Source of the DNA: Paenibacillus piscarius
GTDB lineage: Bacteria; Bacillota; Bacilli; Paenibacillales; Paenibacillaceae
Assembly: GCF_022234545.1 (NCBI RefSeq)
Contig: NZ_JAIEUI010000005.1
Span: 124,001 to 188,000, forward strand
DNA: 64,000 nt
Reading direction: 5' to 3'
Below, piece by piece: positions 9,382 to 17,576 of the stretch. The number at the start of each line of letters is the position of its first letter. Position 1 is the first letter of the stretch. The notes beneath the pieces are model-generated. The model ran no database searches. It worked only from the letters and a program-made list of their open reading frames with translations, and had not been told where the DNA came from. The translations under genes and the position numbers were made by a program.

Positions 9382-9455
9382 GTGTTATCCCTCCCATTTT
9401 TTTGTCAATGCTTGTAATATACACGCTAGGCGGGCGCTTGAAACGACATAGGGGA

Positions 9456-9461
9456 ATTATA
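9456..9461 (-). promoter_or_regulatory. Predicted -10 box for glgC
   Basis: On the minus strand TATAAT occupies 9461-9456, about 75 nt before the glgC start. The matching -35 is weak, which may indicate activator dependence. Confidence 0.4.
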
Positions 9462-9524
9462 TTGCTGTATATCTGAAAAAATTACATAATCATTTTCTTT
9501 ATTTTGAAACTGCCGAATTTGTTC

Positions 9525-9539
9525 TGAAAATCATTTTCA
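9525..9539. promoter_or_regulatory. Perfect 15-nt palindrome in the glgC/glgB divergent control region
   Basis: TGAAAATCATTTTCA is a perfect 7-1-7 inverted repeat. It overlaps TTTTCA (9534-9539), a possible glgB -35, which is followed after 17 nt by TAATGT (9557-9562). It differs from the Bacillus Fur/PerR-family 7-1-7 consensus at only one symmetric pair. A partial second copy, TAATCATTTTC, is at 9488-9498. The rest of the 9382-9597 gap shows only the glgC -10. Confidence 0.5.
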
Positions 9540-9597
9540 AACGCACTGGATTCGGGTAATGTAATAGGTGCATCCTATATCCAAAGGTGGTGATGAT

Positions 9598-11517
9598 TTG
9601 GCCGATTCTGCAAAAACAGTTAACCTCCCGTCCGCTGAAGATATTTATCTGTTCCATGAGGGCACGAATTATCGCAGCTATACGATGCTTGGCGCGCACA
9701 TTGCCGTCCAGGAAGGGCAGGAGGGCGTTCGCTTTACCGTGTGGGCTCCTCATGCGGCATATGTAGGACTGGCTGGTGATCATAACAGCTGGGATGGAAC
9801 AACGGAACTTGATACGTTATATAAGATACCCGATTCGGGAATTTGGAGTCGTTTTTTTCCGGGCATTCAGCCGGGAACTTTTTACAAATACAGGATTATA
9901 GGGGCGGATGGTACAAGCTTCCTCAAAGCAGACCCTTATGCCTTCCAGGCGGAGGTACGTCCGGCTACCGCCTCCGTTGTAGCGGATCTGAACGGTTACC
10001 AGTGGGGTGACGCGGCTTGGCGCCGCAAGAGCAAAGGGCCGTATCAGTCTCCGGTGAACATCTATGAGATGCATCTGGGCACCTGGCGGCAGAAGGAAGA
10101 CGGTGAGCTCTATACCTATAGAGAAATAAGCAGTCTCCTCATTCCGTATCTGACTGAAATGAACTATACCCATGTGGAGTTTATGCCGCTTGCCGAGCAT
10201 CCCTATGATTTATCATGGGGCTACCAGGGAACAGGTTATTATGCGGCCACCAGCCGCTTCGGGGAACCGAAGGAGCTGATGTACCTGATCGATCAGCTGC
10301 ATCAGGCCGGGATTGGAGTGATCCTTGACTGGGTTCCGGCGCATTTCGCCAAGGATGCCCATGGCCTCCGGATGTTCGACGGCTCGCCGCTGTATGAGTA
10401 CGCCGATCCGATGCTGGCCGAGAAGCCGGGCTGGGGCACGTTGTCCTTCGATTTCAGCAAGCCGGAAATCTCCTCATTCCTGATCTCCAACGCCTTGTTC
10501 TGGTTCGAGATGTTTCATATCGACGGCATGAGGGTTGATGCGGTGACCAGTATGCTGCGGCTGGATTTCGAGAAAGAGCATCACCAGTTCAGAACCAATC
10601 AGAACGGCGGGCTGGAGAATCTGGAGGCGATCCGCTTCATTCAGCAGTTGAATCAGACCGTCTTCGAGTATTACCCGAAGGCGCTGATGATGGCTGAGGA
10701 ATCCAGTGCCTGGCCGGGCGTAACCGCACCGGTGCATGAAGGGGGACTCGGCTTCAATTACAAATGGAACATGGGCTGGATGAATGACACCTTGGGCTAC
10801 ATAGAACATGATTTCGGGGCACGCCCTTACCATCATAATCTGCTGACCTTCCCGATCTGTTATGCCTATTCCGAGAATTATACACTGCCGTTGTCCCATG
10901 ACGAGGTCGTTCACGGCAAAAAGTCCTTACTCGACAAAATGCCGGGGTCGTACGAGCAGAAATTCGCCGGCCTGCGCACGCTTCTGGGCTACCAGATTAC
11001 CCATCCGGGCAAGAAGCTGCTGTTCATGGGCGGAGAGTTCGGGCAATTCATCGAATGGAAGGATCAGGACCAGCTCGACTGGCTGCTGCTGGATTATGAG
11101 AGCCACCGGCGGATGCTGGCCTATACGGCTGCACTCAATAAGCTGTACCTCAGCGAGAAAGCCCTGTGGGAGCTGGACCATGACATGGAGGGCTATCAGT
11201 GGATTGATGCTGATGACAGCGGCCAGAGCGTGGTAACCTATATCCGCAGAGGGAAGCGTCCTGTCGATACGCTGCTCATTCTGATTAACTTCCAGCCGGT
11301 GGAGCGCCGGGGTTACCGGATCGGTGTGCCGCGTCCGGGCACGTATGAGGAGCTGTTCAGCTCCGAGAATACCGAATATGGCGGATCGGGCATCCATAAC
11401 GGACCGCTCAAGAGCACGAAGACGCCGTGGCATAACCAGACGAATAGTGTGGAGGTCACTTTGCCGCCGCTTGGATTCGTGGTGCTTAAGAAGTCAGGAC
11501 GCAAGTCCGTAAAATAA
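9598..11517 (+). CDS. glgB: 1,4-alpha-glucan branching enzyme (GH13)
   Basis: The enzyme introduces alpha-1,6 branches into glycogen. The 639-residue protein has an N-terminal CBM48-type domain (FTVWAPHA, DHNSWDG), a GH13 barrel and a C-terminal beta domain. Catalytic residues: nucleophile Asp in DGMRVDAV, acid/base Glu in MMAEESSAWPG, and Asp in LSHDEVVHGKKS, the branching-enzyme signature. I chose TTG at 9598 because AGGTGG lies 7 nt upstream; an upstream in-frame GTG at 9568 has no good ribosome binding site. The glgA gene starts 30 nt downstream, so both are likely one transcript. Confidence 0.95.
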   Translation: MADSAKTVNLPSAEDIYLFHEGTNYRSYTMLGAHIAVQEGQEGVRFTVWAPHAAYVGLAGDHNSWDGTTELDTLYKIPDSGIWSRFFPGIQPGTFYKYRIIGADGTSFLKADPYAFQAEVRPATASVVADLNGYQWGDAAWRRKSKGPYQSPVNIYEMHLGTWRQKEDGELYTYREISSLLIPYLTEMNYTHVEFMPLAEHPYDLSWGYQGTGYYAATSRFGEPKELMYLIDQLHQAGIGVILDWVPAHFAKDAHGLRMFDGSPLYEYADPMLAEKPGWGTLSFDFSKPEISSFLISNALFWFEMFHIDGMRVDAVTSMLRLDFEKEHHQFRTNQNGGLENLEAIRFIQQLNQTVFEYYPKALMMAEESSAWPGVTAPVHEGGLGFNYKWNMGWMNDTLGYIEHDFGARPYHHNLLTFPICYAYSENYTLPLSHDEVVHGKKSLLDKMPGSYEQKFAGLRTLLGYQITHPGKKLLFMGGEFGQFIEWKDQDQLDWLLLDYESHRRMLAYTAALNKLYLSEKALWELDHDMEGYQWIDADDSGQSVVTYIRRGKRPVDTLLILINFQPVERRGYRIGVPRPGTYEELFSSENTEYGGSGIHNGPLKSTKTPWHNQTNSVEVTLPPLGFVVLKKSGRKSVK

Positions 11518-11547
11518 ATATTCATAATATTGAAGGGGGACAACGGT

Positions 11548-12984
11548 ATGAAAGTCTTGTTTGCCGCAGCGGAAGGCGATCCGTTCATCAAAACAGGCGG
11601 GCTGGCTGATGTCATCGGCGCACTGCCGAAGGCGCTCAAAGCCGCCGGAGTCGACGTCCGGGTCATTCTGCCCAAGTACAAAGGAATTCCTGAGAAGTAT
11701 GCCTCACGGATGGAGCGTATTGCTGTTACAGAGGTCCCGGTCGGCTGGCGCAATCAGTATTGCGGAATTGAACGGATGGTGATGGACGGGATTCCCGTCT
11801 ATTTCATCGATAATGAATATTACTTCGGCCGTGACGGCATTTATGGCTATATGGATGACGGCGAACGGTTCGCCTTCTTCAACCGGGCAGTACTGGAATG
11901 CCTGCCGGCGATTCCGTTCCAGCCGGATGTGGTGCATTGCCACGACTGGCATGCGGCGGTGATCCCGCTGCTGCTCCAGGCGCATTACCGCCATAATCCG
12001 TTCTACAGTGACATGCGTACGGTGTTCACGATTCATAATCTCCTGTATCAGGGCGTATTCCCGTATTCGGTGCTTGGCGAGCTGCTCGGACTGGACGACA
12101 GCTATTTCCTTGGTGTGGAGTATTACGGCAATATTAATTACATGAAAGGCGGGATTGTCTACAGTGATCATGTCACCACGGTCAGCCCGACCTATGCCGA
12201 TGAGATCCGGACCCCGTATTACGGCTATGGCCTGGATGGACTGCTGGCTTCGCGCTCAGACTCGCTGAGCGGTATTGTCAACGGAATCGATACCAAAAGC
12301 TATAACCCGTCCAGCGATCCGGCCATCTTCACCAAATACCGCTCCAATCTGGCCAAGAAGGCCGAGAACAAGCTGGGGCTGCAGCAGGAGCTGGGCCTCC
12401 CGGTGGCACCTTACATTCCGATGGTAGCGATGGTTACACGGCTGGTCGATTCCAAAGGACTGGATCTGCTGACCCGAGTACTGGATGAGCTGCTGTACTA
12501 CGATGACATCCAGTTCGTCCTGCTCGGTACCGGGGATGAGGTCTATGAGCGCTGGTTCCGTGAAGCACAGTGGCGTTATCCGACCAAGCTGTCCTCCCAG
12601 ATTCTGTTCAATGATGCCTTATCCCGCAAAATCTACGCCGCCAGCGACATCTTCCTGATGCCATCCAAATTTGAGCCCTGCGGCATCAGCCAGCTGCTGG
12701 CGCTGCGTTACGGCAGCATCCCGGTAGTCCGGGAGACCGGCGGGCTGAACGATACCGTTAAGGCCTACAACGAATTTACCGGCGAGGGCAACGGCTTCAC
12801 GTTCAAGGACTACAACGCCCATGATATGATGCACACGCTCCGCCGCGCCGTATCATTCTATAACCAGCCGGAGCACTGGAAAAAAGTAACCAAAAACGCC
12901 TTCTCCGGCGACTACAGCTGGAATGTATCGGCACAGCAGTACATCGACATTTACAACACAATTACCGCTGCTGCAGCAGAGTAA
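11548..12984 (+). CDS. glgA: Glycogen synthase (ADP-glucose, GT5)
   Basis: The 478-residue enzyme elongates alpha-1,4-glucan with ADP-glucose. The N-terminal KTGGLADVIGALPKAL (residues about 15-30) is the ADP-glucose-binding motif of bacterial starch/glycogen synthases. HCHDWHAA and the C-terminal SKFEPCGISQL with the catalytic Glu and ETGGLNDTVKAYN are also present. Length equals the family norm. The ATG at 11548 has AAGGGGG 8 nt upstream. With glgC and glgB this completes a glycogen synthesis set; no glycogen phosphorylase gene lies in the window. Confidence 0.97.
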   Translation: MKVLFAAAEGDPFIKTGGLADVIGALPKALKAAGVDVRVILPKYKGIPEKYASRMERIAVTEVPVGWRNQYCGIERMVMDGIPVYFIDNEYYFGRDGIYGYMDDGERFAFFNRAVLECLPAIPFQPDVVHCHDWHAAVIPLLLQAHYRHNPFYSDMRTVFTIHNLLYQGVFPYSVLGELLGLDDSYFLGVEYYGNINYMKGGIVYSDHVTTVSPTYADEIRTPYYGYGLDGLLASRSDSLSGIVNGIDTKSYNPSSDPAIFTKYRSNLAKKAENKLGLQQELGLPVAPYIPMVAMVTRLVDSKGLDLLTRVLDELLYYDDIQFVLLGTGDEVYERWFREAQWRYPTKLSSQILFNDALSRKIYAASDIFLMPSKFEPCGISQLLALRYGSIPVVRETGGLNDTVKAYNEFTGEGNGFTFKDYNAHDMMHTLRRAVSFYNQPEHWKKVTKNAFSGDYSWNVSAQQYIDIYNTITAAAAE

Positions 12985-12994
12985 GCTGCACGCG

Positions 12995-13038
12995 AAACAG
13001 GCATTCCCCGATTCTTGTGATGGGTGGAATGCCTGTTT
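12995..13038. terminator. Hairpin between convergent glgA and the GH13 glucosidase gene
   Basis: A perfect 13-bp stem pairs AAACAGGCATTCC (12995-13007) with GGAATGCCTGTTT (13026-13038), with an 18-nt loop. There is no long T run on either side, so termination efficiency is uncertain. Confidence 0.6.
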
Positions 13039-13059
13039 GCTGCAGGAAATGAAGCAACG

Positions 13060-14823
13060 TCAGAGATTTACCTCAGCCTCTACAATATGACGATATAAAA
13101 TTCTGTACCCGTACGGCTCCAGCACAACATGCATCAACCCCTGTTCAGGGACGACCGCTTCACCAGTCTGGGCATCCACCCAGTCGCTGGTCTCCATCGG
13201 GTGGCTGAGGGTGCGGGGCTGCGGCGAATTGTTCATCCAGACCGTGAAGTGAATCTGCCCGTCCGTACGCTCATACACGATGCAGGGATCATTCTGACCC
13301 GCCTGGAGAATACGGAATCGGCCTTCCCGCAGGGCGCCATGCTCTTTACGAAGCGCAATCATCATCCGGTAAAAGTCGTACAGCTCACGGTCCTGCTTCG
13401 CCTCATCCCACTCCATACACTTGCGGCAGTCGGGGTCCTCATGGCCGGTCAGGCCAATCTCATCCCCGTAATAGATGCAGGGGGTGCCCATGAAGGTGAA
13501 CAGGAAGACTACGGCCAGCTTTAGCTTCCGCTTGTCTTCCCCCAGCACGGTCAGCAGGCGCGGGGTATCATGGCTGCCCAGCAGATTGAAGACCACCTCG
13601 TTCGTCTGCTGCGGATACCGCATAAGCAGCCCGCCGATCCGCTGGCCGAAGGTGATGCCGTCCATCCCGCCGTTGAAGAATTCCAGCACCGTTCCCGAGA
13701 AGGGGTAGTTCATCACCGAGTCGAACTGGTCGCCGAGCAGCCAGGTCAGGGAGTCGCTCCATACTTCGCCAACAATGTACGCATCCGGGTTCGCCGCCTT
13801 AACCACCTTGCGGAAATCGCGCCAGAAGTGGTGATCCACCTCATTGGCCACATCCAGCCGCCAGCCGTCCACCTTGATCTCCTTGATCCAGTATTCGGCC
13901 ACCTCCAGCAGATAGGACTTGACTTCATGATTAGCGGTGTTGAATTTTGGCATATTGCCATAGAAGCCGAAGGTATCATAAGTGGGAATCCCGTCAACAA
14001 TCGCCGCCGGATACGAATTCATATGGAACCAGTCCCGGTAGACCGAGTATTCGCCCTTCTCCAGCACATCCTGGAACGGAGGGAATTGATCGCTGCAATG
14101 GTTAAATACGGCGTCCAGCATGACACGGATGCCTCGTCTGTGGCACTCCTCGACGACCTTTTTGAGCAGCTCATTATCACCGAAATGGGGGTCAACTCTT
14201 TTGTAATCCACGATGTCATATTTATGGTTGGAAGGGGATACGAACAGGGGCGTGAAGTAGATGGCGTTGATGCCGAGGTCCTGCAGATCCTCCAGATGGT
14301 CCAGCACCCCCTGAAGATCGCCTCCGAAGAAATTATCCAGCTTCGGCACTCCGCCCCAGGGCTCAGTACCTTCAGGGTTGAGCGAGGAGTCGCCATTCGC
14401 GAACCGCTCCGTCATGATCTGGTAGAATACCGCTTCTTTGGCCCAGTTGGGCACTCTGAACAAGTCTATTCCGTGGATGTAAGGGAATTCGTAGTAATGA
14501 TTGGGCGGAGGCGGACACTCGGAGCGGATACCGTTATCCAGCAGATACACCGTCTCCATACCCTTGCTGACCCGGAAGGTATAGCTTAGACGCTTGTACT
14601 TTGGCCGGACCGCTGCTTCCCAGTAGTCGAACTTATCGTCGGAGGCGGCTTTTTCCATGATGATGTCATAAGAGGTATTTTGCCAATCATATTTGTCGCC
14701 GGTGAGGGCCACAACATAGTCCACATCATCACGCTTGGTGCGCACGCGCAGATGAATCGTACGGGCATCGTAGGCGTAAGCCCATTTGTCGCGGGGAACA
14801 TGGTACATCGCTTCCAGCAGCAT
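13060..14823 (-). CDS. GH13 neopullulanase / cyclomaltodextrinase / maltogenic-amylase-type glucosidase
   Basis: The 587-residue enzyme has the N-terminal beta domain seen in GH13 subfamily 20, then the catalytic barrel. Visible sites are the DAVFNHCSDQF region, the nucleophile Asp in GWRLDVANEVDH, acid/base Glu in VGEVWSD and LLGSHDTPRLL with the third Asp. The pattern VANEVDH is diagnostic of neopullulanase/cyclodextrinase types. No signal peptide is present, so it acts on imported maltodextrins or cyclodextrins, or on intracellular glycogen-derived dextrins, in the cytoplasm. The ATG at 14823 follows AGGAGG. The exact substrate preference cannot be assigned. Confidence 0.92.
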   Translation of the reverse strand: MLLEAMYHVPRDKWAYAYDARTIHLRVRTKRDDVDYVVALTGDKYDWQNTSYDIIMEKAASDDKFDYWEAAVRPKYKRLSYTFRVSKGMETVYLLDNGIRSECPPPPNHYYEFPYIHGIDLFRVPNWAKEAVFYQIMTERFANGDSSLNPEGTEPWGGVPKLDNFFGGDLQGVLDHLEDLQDLGINAIYFTPLFVSPSNHKYDIVDYKRVDPHFGDNELLKKVVEECHRRGIRVMLDAVFNHCSDQFPPFQDVLEKGEYSVYRDWFHMNSYPAAIVDGIPTYDTFGFYGNMPKFNTANHEVKSYLLEVAEYWIKEIKVDGWRLDVANEVDHHFWRDFRKVVKAANPDAYIVGEVWSDSLTWLLGDQFDSVMNYPFSGTVLEFFNGGMDGITFGQRIGGLLMRYPQQTNEVVFNLLGSHDTPRLLTVLGEDKRKLKLAVVFLFTFMGTPCIYYGDEIGLTGHEDPDCRKCMEWDEAKQDRELYDFYRMMIALRKEHGALREGRFRILQAGQNDPCIVYERTDGQIHFTVWMNNSPQPRTLSHPMETSDWVDAQTGEAVVPEQGLMHVVLEPYGYRILYRHIVEAEVNL

Positions 14824-14924
14824 GACAGCACCTCCTATTAGTTATCCGAATCTGCGGGGACATTCGCCCTAGATCATTCATGGATGGTTCCGGCGGGAAA
14901 TGGGGATAATCTATAGTAGATAGT

Positions 14925-14954
14925 ATTATATACCTCTTTTCATAGGTTGTGCAA
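14925..14954 (-). promoter_or_regulatory. Predicted sigma-A promoter of the GH13 glucosidase gene
   Basis: On the minus strand TTGCAC (14954-14949), an 18-nt spacer and TATAAT (14930-14925) precede the gene by about 100 nt. The remainder of the gap to the start shows no further clear signal. Confidence 0.55.
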
Positions 14955-14995
14955 AAAGAGGTCCCGGACTAACAAGTTTTGTCACAAATTCGTCT

Positions 14996-15024
14996 TTGCA
15001 TATTCATGCGATGTGATTTATAAT
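14996..15024 (+). promoter_or_regulatory. Predicted sigma-A promoter of the amino acid ABC operon
   Basis: TTGCAT (14996-15001), 17-nt spacer, consensus TATAAT (15019-15024), about 60 nt before the binding-protein start. Confidence 0.7.
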
Positions 15025-15084
15025 AAGTCGGTCAAAGGGACGAACAGAAATAGAACATAATATGAACAGGAGAGAAAGCGACTA

Positions 15085-15909
15085 ATGAACAAATGGGGTA
15101 AACTTTCGATGGGGCTGCTGCTGGCAGCGGGACTGCTGGCCGGATGCGGCTCCAATAACGATAAGAACAACACGGCTGCCAGCGGCGATGCCGCAGCCAC
15201 CAATGCGCCGGCCGCAGCCAAGAAGCTGATTATGGGTACAAGCGCGGATTTCCCGCCTTATGAATTCCACAAGATGGTAGATGGTCAGGATACGATTGTC
15301 GGCTTTGACATCGAGATTGCCAAGGAGATCGCTGCTGATCTCGGCCAGGAGCTGGAGGTCAAGGATCTTCCGTTCGACTCTTTGCTGAATGAGCTGGCCA
15401 GCGGACGGATCGATATGGTCATCTCGGGTCTAAGCCCGACACCAGAGCGTGCAGAAGCCGTCGGGTTATCCGATATCTACTACAAGGCTGAGCAGGCCGT
15501 AGTGGTCCGTGAAGCGGACAAAGACAAATTCGCAACGATGGATTCCCTGAAGGGTGCCAAGATCGGCATTCAGACCGGTTCGATTCAGGAGGATATTGCC
15601 AAGGGGATTGAAGGCGCACAGCTTACCTCCCTCAGCAAAATCTCCGAGATCGTCCTGCAGCTGCAGTCCAACCGCGTCGATGCTTCAATTATGGAAGGAC
15701 CGGTAGCCAAGTCCTTCGTGAAGAATGTCAAAGGGCTGGTTATTACAGATGCCAAGCCTGAAGTGGAAGATGATGGCTATGTCATCGGCGTGAAGAAGGG
15801 CAACACCGAGCTGCTGGATCAAGTGAACAAGACACTCGGCCGTCTGAACAGCGAAGGCAAGATCGATGAGTTTGTAACGGCTGCCAGCGAGCTGGCGGAG
15901 AGCAAATAA
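15085..15909 (+). CDS. Polar amino acid ABC transporter, substrate-binding lipoprotein
   Basis: The 274-residue protein begins with a lipoprotein signal ending at LLAGC, then a low-complexity Asn/Ala linker and a SBP_bac_3 domain (GTSADFPPYEF, the classic amino-acid binder opening; VGFDIEIAKEIA; IDMVISGLSPTPERAE). It would sit outside the membrane and deliver a polar amino acid to the permease below. The Arg in the SPTPERA loop and Asp-rich pocket fit amino acid carboxyl binding. The specific amino acid (arginine, glutamine or cystine class) is not decidable. ATG at 15085 has AGGAGAG upstream. Confidence 0.93.
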   Translation: MNKWGKLSMGLLLAAGLLAGCGSNNDKNNTAASGDAAATNAPAAAKKLIMGTSADFPPYEFHKMVDGQDTIVGFDIEIAKEIAADLGQELEVKDLPFDSLLNELASGRIDMVISGLSPTPERAEAVGLSDIYYKAEQAVVVREADKDKFATMDSLKGAKIGIQTGSIQEDIAKGIEGAQLTSLSKISEIVLQLQSNRVDASIMEGPVAKSFVKNVKGLVITDAKPEVEDDGYVIGVKKGNTELLDQVNKTLGRLNSEGKIDEFVTAASELAESK

Positions 15910-15953
15910 CACGCGGCATTACAGAACCAACCGGTTGGCGGAATGAACACAGG

Positions 15954-15987
15954 CCCGCAGGCAACTGCGGGACCAGACTTCTTTTTT
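15954..15987 (+). terminator. Intra-operon hairpin between binding protein and permease
   Basis: CCCGCAG (15954-15960), a GCAA tetraloop and CTGCGGG (15965-15971) form a compact stem, with a TTCTTTTTT run about 8 nt later (15979-15987). The 138-nt gap holding it lies within an otherwise tight operon, so partial termination could raise binding protein over permease levels. Confidence 0.55.
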
Positions 15988-16047
15988 GCAGAAAATGGCG
16001 GTGATCCGCTGTTTTCTATTTTTTTGAGAACAGGAGGGTAGTAGTCA

Positions 16048-16707
16048 ATGAGTGTATTTGATTTAGCTTATGAATACCGCAATTTTTTCTTATCCGGTCT
16101 GCAGTACACCCTGCTGCTTGCCGTCATGGGGGTATTCTTCGGCTTCGTGCTCGGGATTGTAGTCTCGCTGCTGCGGATGTCGAAGTGGAGAATCCTGCGC
16201 TTTATTGCCACCGCCTGGGTGGAATTCTTACGCGGGACACCGATGCTGGTGCAGCTGTTCCTGATTCACTACGGCTTGCCGGAGTTCGGTATTTCGCTGT
16301 CCCCCATCCAGTCGGGTGCAATCACGCTTACTATTAACAGCTCGGCCTATCTGGCGGAGATCTTCCGGGCCGGGATTCAAGGGGTGGACCGCGGCCAGAT
16401 GGAGGCAGCCCGCTCGCTCGGGATGAAGCAGGGGATGACCATGCGTTACATCATTCTGCCGCAGGCGCTGAAGAACGTACTCCCGGCAATCGGTAATGAA
16501 TTCATTACGATTATCAAGGAGTCGTCCATCGTCTCGATGATCGGTGTCGCCGACCTGCTGTTCCAGGCCAGAACGATTACCACGATTACTTATGAAGGAC
16601 TCAGCCCGCTGGTGGTGATAGCCGTCATGTATTTCGTACTGACCTTCACCTTATCCAAGCTGCTGGGCATATTGGAACGGAGGCTGAATACCGATGATCG
16701 AGGTTAA
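16048..16707 (+). CDS. Polar amino acid ABC transporter, permease
   Basis: The 219-residue protein has about five membrane helices and the HisMQ-family EAA loop, here [22 protein letters not shown] (residues about 128-149, given in part: [10 protein letters not shown]). The sequence [17 protein letters not shown] is typical of amino acid permeases of this family. A single permease of this type works as a homodimer. ATG at 16048 has AGGAGGG upstream. Its end overlaps the ATPase start by 14 nt. Confidence 0.94.
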   Translation: MSVFDLAYEYRNFFLSGLQYTLLLAVMGVFFGFVLGIVVSLLRMSKWRILRFIATAWVEFLRGTPMLVQLFLIHYGLPEFGISLSPIQSGAITLTINSSAYLAEIFRAGIQGVDRGQMEAARSLGMKQGMTMRYIILPQALKNVLPAIGNEFITIIKESSIVSMIGVADLLFQARTITTITYEGLSPLVVIAVMYFVLTFTLSKLLGILERRLNTDDRG

Positions 16708-17416
16708 GAACCTGCGCAAGAGCTTCGGCAAGCTGGAGATTCTGAAGGGCATTGATCTGAACATTCACAAGGGTGAGGTTGTAGTCGTTATCGGTCCCAG
16801 CGGATCGGGCAAAAGCACCCTGCTGCGCTGCCTGAACCTTCTGGAGCAGCCCACCGGCGGGGAGATCGAATTCGAGGGAGCATCCATTACCGCGAAGAAG
16901 CATGATATTAACGTGACCCGTGAGAAAATGGGGATGGTGTTCCAGCAGTTCAACCTGTTCCCGCACAAATCTGTGCTGCAGAACATTATGCTGGCTCCGC
17001 TCAAGGTGCGCAAGCAGCAGTCGTCGAAAGCGGAGAAAATTGCGCTGGAGCTGCTGCGCACGGTGGGTTTGGAGGATAAGCGGGATGCCTATCCGGCCCA
17101 GCTCTCCGGCGGCCAGAAGCAGCGGATTGCAATAGCCCGGGCGCTGGCGATGCAGCCGCATGTAATGCTGTTCGATGAGCCGACCTCAGCGCTTGATCCC
17201 GAGATGGTCGGGGAGGTGCTGGAGGTTATGAAGCAGCTGGCCTTAGGCGGCATGACGATGGTGATTGTAACCCACGAGATGGGCTTTGCCCGTGAAGTCG
17301 GCGACCGCATTCTGTTCATGGACGGCGGGGTTATTGTGGAGCAGGGCTCGCCTGCGGAGGTGTTCGGGAATCCGAAGCACGCCCGCACCCGCGATTTCCT
17401 GAGCAAGGTGCTGTAA
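16694..17416 (+). CDS. Polar amino acid ABC transporter, ATP-binding protein (GlnQ-like)
   Basis: The 240-residue ATPase shows Walker [10 protein letters not shown] (residues 35-43), Q loop [10 protein letters not shown], signature [15 protein letters not shown], Walker [15 protein letters not shown] and switch His in VTHEMGFA. These match GlnQ/ArtR type ATPases almost word for word. It overlaps the permease gene by 14 nt and is the last gene of the three-gene operon, closed by a strong terminator. Confidence 0.95.
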   Translation: MIEVKNLRKSFGKLEILKGIDLNIHKGEVVVVIGPSGSGKSTLLRCLNLLEQPTGGEIEFEGASITAKKHDINVTREKMGMVFQQFNLFPHKSVLQNIMLAPLKVRKQQSSKAEKIALELLRTVGLEDKRDAYPAQLSGGQKQRIAIARALAMQPHVMLFDEPTSALDPEMVGEVLEVMKQLALGGMTMVIVTHEMGFAREVGDRILFMDGGVIVEQGSPAEVFGNPKHARTRDFLSKVL

Positions 17417-17432
17417 GAATTGCGATATGAAG

Positions 17433-17464
17433 GCCGCTGAAGCCTGCTTCAGCGGCTGTTTTTT
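17433..17464 (+). terminator. Rho-independent terminator of the amino acid ABC operon
   Basis: A perfect 10-bp stem GCCGCTGAAG (17433-17442) / CTTCAGCGGC (17447-17456) with a CCTG loop, followed by TGTTTTTT. Confidence 0.92.
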
Positions 17465-17507
17465 GCTTTTTCGGGTCCATAATCCCGCATTATAGGGTTA
17501 TTTTATT

Positions 17508-17536
17508 TTGGCTGAGTACAGAATGGGTGATATAGT
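17508..17536 (+). promoter_or_regulatory. Predicted sigma-A promoter of ppx
   Basis: TTGGCT (17508-17513), 17-nt spacer, TATAGT (17531-17536), 40 nt before the ppx start. Confidence 0.6.
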
Positions 17537-17576
17537 ATACAAATGAATCAGTCTACTAGAAAAGGAGTGTACAGGG

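Noticed and set aside
13570-14589. Long plus-strand open frame opposite the GH13 glucosidase gene
   Set aside because: It mirrors the minus-strand enzyme gene, whose motifs are clear, and its translation has no recognisable domain or ribosome binding site.
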